A DNA stretch of 6,222 nt from Candidatus Omnitrophota bacterium (GTDB lineage: Bacteria; Omnitrophota; Gorgyraeia; Gygaellales; Profunditerraquicolaceae): positions 1 through 6,222 of the forward strand of contig CAIRWO010000119.1 of assembly GCA_903882345.1 (NCBI GenBank). Reading direction: 5' to 3'. Every line of letters starts with the position of its first letter. Positions within the stretch are counted from its first letter, which is position 1. Below are positions 1-4,853 of this stretch, piece after piece. The position numbers and the translations under genes were made by a program. The notes below the pieces were generated by a model, which worked only from the letters and a program-made list of their open reading frames with translations, did not search any database and had not been told where the DNA came from.

Positions 1-22
1 AGCCTTTAATATTTAACCATAG

Positions 23-64
23 GCAACCCCTTTCTTCTGCTATTATAGCAGATTAAGGTGTTGC
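23..64. other. Two-part stem-loop next to the large hairpin
   Basis: Bases 23-32 pair with 55-64 over ten positions with one mismatch. After a small internal loop, 36-42 pair perfectly with 46-52 (7 bp) around a 3-base loop. Without a T-run on either side it does not look like an intrinsic terminator. The bases at 61-64 could instead pair with 223-226 to close the neighbouring large hairpin, so the two folds may compete. It may be part of the same RNA as the large hairpin or a separate processing or leader structure. Confidence 0.45.
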
Positions 65-75
65 ACTAGAGTCTT

Positions 76-217
76 GAACCTACGGACGCTTTGTCTAACT
101 CCTAATCCTCCGCCTACTTACAAAACAATCCAACGATTATATGCTTAGTTTACTTATAAAGAATTGTTTCCCAACTATTTCACATTAAGATAGTTAGACA
201 AAACGTCTTGCTGGTTC
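76..217 (-). ncRNA. Candidate structured RNA: long imperfect hairpin with central bubble
   Basis: Bases 192-207 pair with 85-100 over 16 bp with a single wobble. Inward lies a symmetrical unpaired bubble (178-191 against 101-114, purine-rich on the latter strand when read as minus). Then an arm of 161-177 against 115-131 pairs with two mismatches, and a small apical stem pairs 155-159 with 137-141. All of the base and middle arms share one pairing register. A 5-bp helix (213-217 with 76-80) adds to the base. Four non-Watson-Crick pairs (203/89, 162/130, 170/122, 172/120) are G-U on the minus strand but A-C on the plus strand, favouring a minus-strand RNA. The outline, closing stem, bubble and apical arm, recalls 6S RNA, but I recognise no conserved 6S sequence. 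Alternatives are an unusual operon 3' UTR, a leader of the next gene, or a small palindromic mobile repeat. Confidence 0.4.
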
Positions 218-234
218 TTGAAGCAAAATAAAAT

Positions 235-1218
235 TTATGCGATTGCATCAAGCGCGGCGTCGATCTTCTTCAAGACGCGGCTGCGCACATCAGCGAGCCT
301 GCCCTGGACCGTGCAGCCGGAGGCGGCCTTGTGCCCCCCACCGCAGAAGCCTTGAGCAATCTTATTCACGTCGATCTTGCCTTGCGAACGAAAATTCACC
401 CGGATCTCATTTTTTACGCCTAAATTCTCTTTAAACAATACAGCCACTTCCACGTCTTTGATCGCCCGCGCAAAGTTCATCACATAATCCGTGAGATCGA
501 CATACTGCGCTTTATATTTTTTGAGTACAGCCCCACTCACCTCAAACCAGGCAAGCTGACCGTTATGCCGGCGTTTTATATTATTTAAAACATGGGTAAC
601 CAGCTTCATATCCTTAAAGGGAAGATTGCCGTAAACATTCTTATAAATTTCCACGACGTCCAGGCCAAAACTTAAAAGTTCGGCAACAATCTTATGCGTA
701 ACACTGGTAGTATTGGAATAACGAAATGATCCGGTATCCGTAAGTATGCCTACGTAAAGGAATAATGCCGCGTCCTTATCCAGCTTCACGCCAAGCTTTT
801 TATATAATTCGTAAATCATTTCGCAGGCAGAAGAGGCGTATGGGTCCACCCAGTTAAACGTGCCGAACCGGCAATTACATACGTGGTGATCAATATTAAT
901 CACCGGTTTATTCTCCTTATTCATCCGGTAAACCTCACCCGTGCGCTTAAGATCGGAGCAGTCAAGCACAACAAAACAATCAAATTTTATCCCTTTTAGA
1001 TTATCCTTATATTTTCTTATATTGCTTAGCCCTGGCAGGAACCCGTAACCGTAAGGCAGCCTGTCCTCGTTGACAATAACGGCATTCTTACCTAACGCTT
1101 TTACAAGCCGTAAGAACGCCAGTTCCGAACCCAGCGCATCACCTTCTATATTGACGTGGCTGGTGATTAAAAAATTATCGTGATTTTTTATTTGCGCGAG
1201 TACTTTTTTTAGGCTCAT
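235..1218 (-). CDS. nrnA: DHH/DHHA1 phosphoesterase, nanoRNase / pAp phosphatase (NrnA type)
   Basis: This 327-residue protein has the full NrnA layout. The N-terminal DHH domain carries motif I (HVNIEGDALGS, 21-31), motif II (LDCSD, with Asp86), the DHH triad (110-112) and motif IV (GILTDTGSFRYS, with Asp161). The C-terminal DHHA1 domain ends in the substrate-binding GGGHKAASG (293-301). Family members are cytoplasmic Mn-dependent enzymes that degrade 2-5-nt RNA leftovers and dephosphorylate 3'-phosphoadenosine 5'-phosphate to AMP. RecJ exonuclease is excluded by the short length. Motif I has Ile-Glu where many relatives have Pro-Asp, with the His and second Asp kept, so activity is expected. 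The ATG has a strong Shine-Dalgarno (AAAGGAG, 4 nt away) lying inside rbfA, which it overlaps by 44 nt. The usual order rbfA then nrnA supports the call. Confidence 0.93.
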   Translation of the reverse strand: MSLKKVLAQIKNHDNFLITSHVNIEGDALGSELAFLRLVKALGKNAVIVNEDRLPYGYGFLPGLSNIRKYKDNLKGIKFDCFVVLDCSDLKRTGEVYRMNKENKPVINIDHHVCNCRFGTFNWVDPYASSACEMIYELYKKLGVKLDKDAALFLYVGILTDTGSFRYSNTTSVTHKIVAELLSFGLDVVEIYKNVYGNLPFKDMKLVTHVLNNIKRRHNGQLAWFEVSGAVLKKYKAQYVDLTDYVMNFARAIKDVEVAVLFKENLGVKNEIRVNFRSQGKIDVNKIAQGFCGGGHKAASGCTVQGRLADVRSRVLKKIDAALDAIA

Positions 1219-1555
1219 CTTGCTCCTTTATTTCATTGAGGATCTCTTCTATGCGCACGCTGTATTCCTGTGACCTGTCTTCGCTAAAAAGCAGCTCTGG
1301 AACAAATCGCAGTTTTATCCTTTCTCCGATGAGTTTGCGGACATAACCCAGTGAAGAATCAAGCGCCTCCTTTGTTTTCTTGTGATCCTCTTCCTTACCC
1401 AGGACACTGTAAAAAACTTTGGCAAAACGTTTGTCCGGCGCAAGCTCTACATTGGTAATCGTAACAAAACCCAGCCGCGGGTCCTTTATCTCATCATGAA
1501 TAATAAGGCTCAATTCTTTTCTTAATGCTTCCACAATCCGTTCATGCCTTGCCAT
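1175..1555 (-). CDS. rbfA: 30S ribosome-binding factor RbfA
   Basis: The 126-residue product matches RbfA in length and in signature. An N-terminal helix RHERIVEALRKELS leads into the hallmark EIKDPRLGFVTITNVELAPD (about 22-41), then FAKVFYSVLG and a helical segment up to the conserved LRFVPELLF (about 82-90). The family has a single KH-like fold that binds the immature 30S subunit near the 5' end of 16S rRNA and helps late maturation, especially in the cold. The last 17 residues or so are a lysine-rich, probably disordered tail encoded partly in the nrnA overlap. The ATG is preceded by GGAG seven bases away and overlaps the end of the upstream nucleotidyltransferase gene by 14 nt, suggesting coupled translation. 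The usual upstream partners nusA and infB are not here. Confidence 0.95.
   Translation of the reverse strand: MARHERIVEALRKELSLIIHDEIKDPRLGFVTITNVELAPDKRFAKVFYSVLGKEEDHKKTKEALDSSLGYVRKLIGERIKLRFVPELLFSEDRSQEYSVRIEEILNEIKEQDEPKKSTRANKKSR
1223..1230 (-). promoter_or_regulatory. Shine-Dalgarno of nrnA, inside rbfA
   Basis: On the minus strand TAAAGGAG precedes the nrnA ATG by four bases. It fixes the start of nrnA within the rbfA reading frame and implies that the last 44 nt of rbfA are read in two frames. Confidence 0.75.
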
Positions 1556-2834
1556 AGCCCGTCTCCGTTTTTGTCAATTCTTTGATCAGCGCCAGCTCTT
1601 CCTGTTCTGTTTTTACCAAACCGTTAAGCTTTGCCTCAAGCACCTTTGTAAATATTTCCTGATACACCGGCCCGGGTTCAATACCCAGAGACTGCAGGTG
1701 ATGGCCGGAAATATAAATCCGCATGCCGTTGTAGATCTTCAGGAATTCTTCAATGTGTTTTCTTACGCCGGGACTGCCATATTTTGCTTTAATCAGGAGG
1801 ATCGTTTCGTAGCTTAGGGGTTCCAGCAGTTGGAAAATTCTCGAAGGCTTAAGGCGAAGATTACTTAGTTCAGAGATAAACTTTTTGTCGATTTTTTTAT
1901 AACTCAATATCCTTTTTTCCTCTCCCTTGCGCAGGACGAACTTAGCGCAGACCTCTTGCGTATCGGCCACGCTAAGAGGATCTAATAAAGCCATAAAATA
2001 TATCAGCCAGCTGTCCAGCGGACGACGGCGGCTGTGCACCCGGTTATACCAGCTAATCTCGCCTTCCGCGGATTTAAGCAATTGATAATTACTCTTTGTT
2101 AATTTTAAACGCCGGTTTATAAAGCTAAAACCTACGAGGTTATGCAGCCGCTTTAGCCGGCATATCGGGTCATTTTCCTTAAGCAGCAAAATCAATTCAT
2201 CGCGCACTCTCTGCGGCTGGACAATTTCCAGCATCTTTTTTCTTACGGCTGCTTTGAGCAGTTTTAATGTCCTGGGCTCGATGCGGAAATTATAACGCTT
2301 TTCAAAGCGCACTGCCCGCAGTATACGCGTAGGATCATCGATAAAACTCAAGTCATGCAATATGCGGATTTTCTTCTTTGCCAGATCGTTTTTCCCTGCA
2401 AAAATATCCACCAGGCTGCCGTAACTGGAGCCGTTAATATCTATTGCCATCGCGTTTATGGTAAAATCCCGCCTTTTTAAATCCTCGTTAACGCAGCCCG
2501 GCTCAACTAAGGGAAGCGCTGCCGGTTCAGGATAGGTTTCGCTCCTTGCCGTGGCAATATCTACTTTTAGATTATGCCCGATAATCACCGTTGCCGTAGC
2601 AAACCTGCGGTGCTTGATGAGCCTCGCCTTAAGGCGGCCGGCAAGGTCTTCGGCAAAAATTATACCGTCACCTTCCACAACAATATCCAGATCGAGATTC
2701 TTAGCGCCCAGCATAAGGTCACGCACAAACCCGCCGATAAGGTAGACCCGCATACCCCTCAATGCGGCAACTTCCGCGATCAGGTGTATAAAATCCTGCA
2801 CTTCCTTTGGTAGTTTTTTTAGATATTTTTTCAT
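1542..2834 (-). CDS. cca: Class II tRNA nucleotidyltransferase (CCA-adding or A-/CC-adding; poly(A) polymerase family)
   Basis: The 430-residue protein begins with the class II nucleotidyltransferase head. It shows GGFVRD (34-39), the metal-binding pair in DLDIVVEGDG (48-57), RRDFTINAMAID (121-132) for ribose recognition, DDPTRILRAVRF (166-177) for nucleotide selection, and a QRVRDEL helix (208-214). The C-terminal half is helical and ends in GHHLQSLGIEPGPVYQEIF (377-395) and a KTEQEELALI segment typical of the bacterial tRNA enzymes. The family adds CCA, or only part of it in species with split enzymes, to tRNA 3' ends; a close branch makes poly(A) tails. Sequence alone does not separate these activities. 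No HD, CBS or DHH domain is recognisable, so it is the short form. It follows xerD by 13 nt; its ATG has AAAGGG only three bases upstream. Confidence 0.88.
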   Translation of the reverse strand: MKKYLKKLPKEVQDFIHLIAEVAALRGMRVYLIGGFVRDLMLGAKNLDLDIVVEGDGIIFAEDLAGRLKARLIKHRRFATATVIIGHNLKVDIATARSETYPEPAALPLVEPGCVNEDLKRRDFTINAMAIDINGSSYGSLVDIFAGKNDLAKKKIRILHDLSFIDDPTRILRAVRFEKRYNFRIEPRTLKLLKAAVRKKMLEIVQPQRVRDELILLLKENDPICRLKRLHNLVGFSFINRRLKLTKSNYQLLKSAEGEISWYNRVHSRRRPLDSWLIYFMALLDPLSVADTQEVCAKFVLRKGEEKRILSYKKIDKKFISELSNLRLKPSRIFQLLEPLSYETILLIKAKYGSPGVRKHIEEFLKIYNGMRIYISGHHLQSLGIEPGPVYQEIFTKVLEAKLNGLVKTEQEELALIKELTKTETGYGKA

Positions 2835-2847
2835 TGGCCCTTTCTTT

Positions 2848-3735
2848 TTATGGACGCGGATGAAACATCTTGTGTATCGATTTAAGCCGGTCTTTATTTA
2901 TATGCGTATAGATCTGGGTTGTGGAAATATTGGAATGGCCGAGCATTTCCTGTACCGAACGCAGGTCAGCGCCTCTCTCCAATAAATGCGTGGCAAAAGA
3001 GTGCCTGAGCGTATGCGGCTTGATCGTTTTTTTGATCTTGGCCTGCCGCGCGTATTTTTTAATAATTTTCCAAAACGACTGCCGGGAAATTTTTTTCCCT
3101 AAACGGCTGATAAACAAAAATTCGCTTTCCTTGGTGCCGAGGAACTTTTTGCGGGCTGTTTCCATGTATTTTTTAATGCACTCTATTGCCTTCCTGCCCA
3201 GAGGTATAATCCGCTCCTTATTGCCTTTGCCGATGCAGCGCAGGAACCCGATGTCCATATTAACATTATCAACCCTCAGATTAACTATTTCCGACACGCG
3301 CATGCCCGTGGCATAAAGCGTCTCTAAAAATGCCTTATCCCGTATGCCCTGACGGTCACGGGTATCCGGCTGGCTGATCAGCAACTCTACTTCGTTTAAG
3401 GAGAGGGCGTCGGGGATCTTATGCCAAAGCTTGGGCGAATCTATAAGGCTGGTAGGATCGGATTTTAAAATCCTCTCCCTTACGAGAAACCTGTAAAACA
3501 TGCGTATTGCCGAAAGCCGCCGGGAAACTGAATTAGCCGAGAGCCCTTTTTCTTTCTGGTAAAACATAAAATCTACGATCTCGTTTTTAGTGGTTTTAGA
3601 CAAGGCATCGATGTGGCCTTTAGCGAGGAAATCCATATAACAGTTAAGGTCCCTGCCGTAAGAAGACAACGTATTGCCGGATAGCCCCCGCTCCACAGAA
3701 AGATAATTTAAAAAATTATCGATTAATTCGCGCAT
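2848..3735 (-). CDS. xerD: Tyrosine recombinase of the XerC/XerD family
   Basis: At 295 residues this is the length of XerD (298 in E. coli). The N-terminal SAM-like core-binding domain (about 1-100) includes LSANSVSRRLSAIRMFYRFL. The catalytic domain has all six expected residues: Arg146 in ATGMRVSEI, Lys170 in GKGNKERIIPLG, His241 and Arg244 in HTLRHSFATHLLERGAD, His267 in LGHSNISTT, and the Tyr276 nucleophile in QIYTHI. Residue spacing follows XerD almost exactly. The family resolves chromosome dimers at dif, normally with FtsK. XerC or a single-recombinase XerH-like role cannot be excluded, but housekeeping context and family length argue against a phage or integron integrase. The ATG lies three bases after the hydrolase stop with no recognisable Shine-Dalgarno, so translation is probably coupled to that gene. 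Confidence 0.9.
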   Translation of the reverse strand: MRELIDNFLNYLSVERGLSGNTLSSYGRDLNCYMDFLAKGHIDALSKTTKNEIVDFMFYQKEKGLSANSVSRRLSAIRMFYRFLVRERILKSDPTSLIDSPKLWHKIPDALSLNEVELLISQPDTRDRQGIRDKAFLETLYATGMRVSEIVNLRVDNVNMDIGFLRCIGKGNKERIIPLGRKAIECIKKYMETARKKFLGTKESEFLFISRLGKKISRQSFWKIIKKYARQAKIKKTIKPHTLRHSFATHLLERGADLRSVQEMLGHSNISTTQIYTHINKDRLKSIHKMFHPRP

Positions 3736-3738
3736 TGG

Positions 3739-4359
3739 TTAGGTCAAAAATGGATTGTGTTTTCTCTCGTAGCCTATGGTCGTTGTCGGGCCGTGGCCGG
3801 GATAGACAACTGTTTCATCAGCTAAAATCAGAAGCTTTTCCCTGATCGATTTTAGCAGGCTAGCCTCATCAGCGCCTTCAAAATCTGTCCTGCCAACGCT
3901 GCCATGGAATAAGCTATCTCCGCTGAAAAGTATATCCCTGCCTTCTGCCTTTACTAATAGACAAATCCCTCCGGGCGTATGCCCCGGGGTATGTATAACC
4001 TCAAGTTCTATCCCGGCAAGCTTAAGCATCTGGCCGTCTCTCAGTTGTTTTATTTCCGATTTTACACTCAAAGGCGCGGAAAGAAAATCCGACAAATTAA
4101 GCCTGCTGTCTTTTAAAAGCGCCACGTCTTTTTCATGCGCGTAAACAGGCACGGCAAACCCATCATCGCAGCCGATATGGTCGATATGGCCGTGGGTATT
4201 AATCACAGCTATAGGCTTAAGCTTATGCCTTGCTAAGACCCTCAATATTTTATCTTTTTGCTCACCCGGATCGATGATTATTGCCTCTGCCGATTCACTG
4301 AGAGCAAGGATATAACAGTTAACCTGTAATTCTCCGACACAAACTGTTTCTAAGATCAT
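3739..4359 (-). CDS. Metallo-beta-lactamase-fold hydrolase, YcbL / glyoxalase II-like
   Basis: The 206-residue protein carries every metal-binding motif of the fold: THGHIDH (55-61; His56, His58, Asp60, His61), His126 in TPGHTPGG, Asp148 in FSGDSLF, and His189 in YPGHGP. The GSVGRTDFEGAD stretch (153-164) is characteristic of the short YcbL branch of glyoxalase II-like enzymes. It lacks the roughly 50-residue C-terminal substrate domain of true GloB, so hydroxyacylglutathione or a related small-molecule thioester is only a guess, and no gene symbol is given. No signal peptide is visible; it should be cytoplasmic with one or two Zn/Fe ions. Its ATG overlaps the lipoprotein stop in an ATGA, with only a weak GAG ribosome site, implying coupled translation. 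Confidence 0.88.
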   Translation of the reverse strand: MILETVCVGELQVNCYILALSESAEAIIIDPGEQKDKILRVLARHKLKPIAVINTHGHIDHIGCDDGFAVPVYAHEKDVALLKDSRLNLSDFLSAPLSVKSEIKQLRDGQMLKLAGIELEVIHTPGHTPGGICLLVKAEGRDILFSGDSLFHGSVGRTDFEGADEASLLKSIREKLLILADETVVYPGHGPTTTIGYERKHNPFLT

Positions 4360-4853
4360 AGCAACTCGTTTTTAGCCTTCTGATAAGAAAAATCCCGCAG
4401 GATATCCCGTTTAACGCGTTCTGCGTCCGAGCGCAGAGACGCGGCACTCCCTCCGTAAGTATCGCTCTCTATCGAGCTTTTGATGGCGTTGAGGCGCTGG
4501 ATGTAAACTTCCAATTTTGGCCGGCTGTTTTCTTTTAACAGCTTCTTTAGTTCTTCAAGGTTATTTATTGCCTCGTAAGCGGAATCAACCTGTTTCTTAT
4601 GGCTTGCGTTTGCCAGCAAAGATTCGATGAGTTCGTCCTGCCAGGATTTCCAATAAAGCAGATACTTGCGGTAAATTTCCTCGCCGGTTGCGGGAGTCCC
4701 CTTATATTCAATCGGGACCAAGACCATCTCTTCCTGCGGCGTAGCTTCCTTCTTTGATTTTCTGGTAAATTTACGCACAAAGCTATCACAGCCAACCAAA
4801 AAACACAAAACACAAATTGCTAAACATAAGCAAACTAAGTTTTTGCCTTTCAT
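4356..4853 (-). CDS. Predicted lipoprotein of unknown function
   Basis: I do not recognise this 165-residue protein. It starts with a lipoprotein signal peptide: Lys2 and Lys4, a hydrophobic core rich in Cys, Leu and Val (6-20), and a lipobox LVGC with the lipidation Cys at 22. Asp follows at +2, which in E. coli would favour retention in the inner membrane, though this rule may not hold here. A basic linker (27-36) leads to a charged, mainly helical body. It holds an EEIYRKYLLYWKSWQDELIES segment (about 58-78) and a possible coiled coil around 92-130, with no catalytic motif seen. Such a helical envelope protein could be a scaffold or adaptor. The ATG overlaps the ligA stop by 4 nt (ATGA) and has its own GGGAG site. 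Confidence 0.8.
   Translation of the reverse strand: MKGKNLVCLCLAICVLCFLVGCDSFVRKFTRKSKKEATPQEEMVLVPIEYKGTPATGEEIYRKYLLYWKSWQDELIESLLANASHKKQVDSAYEAINNLEELKKLLKENSRPKLEVYIQRLNAIKSSIESDTYGGSAASLRSDAERVKRDILRDFSYQKAKNELL

Larger units (their letters stand above)
1..234. other. Non-coding region downstream of nrnA, no gene found
   Basis: No open frame of useful length occurs on either strand between the nrnA stop codon and the left edge. The only start with a purine-rich leader (minus strand, around position 20) runs into a stop after four codons. The region is more AT-rich than the genes and consists mostly of two nested inverted-repeat structures, described separately. Neither hairpin is followed by a T-tract in either direction, so I do not call an intrinsic terminator for the operon. 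The truB gene that often follows nrnA does not start here. Confidence 0.7.

Noticed and set aside
9..21. TATGGTTAAAT on the minus strand, like the XerD half of a dif site, interesting beside a Xer gene
   Set aside because: The expected XerC half-site and 6-base centre are missing; only 8 of 11 positions of one half agree.
42..47. TATAAT on the minus strand as a -10 box (another at 136-141)
   Set aside because: Neither has a credible -35 hexamer at 16-18 bases, and both lie in palindromic stems of AT-rich sequence.
78..93. AAAGCGTCCGTAGGT on the minus strand, like the 16S rRNA segment near position 570
   Set aside because: Only about 15 bases agree; the flanks do not follow 16S rRNA, so it is most likely chance.
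61..165. Resemblance to tmRNA: an ACTAAGCAT run, a long helix, then GGTTCAAG on the minus strand
   Set aside because: The bases flanking TTCAAGA do not pair as a T-stem, there is no alanine acceptor 5' end or CCA, the space before the nrnA stop is too short, and the putative tag codons do not give a tag-like peptide.
227..240. T-rich stretch after the nrnA stop as an intrinsic terminator
   Set aside because: Only a 4-bp stem precedes it and the T-run is interrupted.
2551..2813. Plus-strand open frames opposite cca (and similar ones opposite nrnA, xerD and ligA)
   Set aside because: They lie wholly within well-supported minus-strand genes, show low-complexity composition and no recognisable domains.
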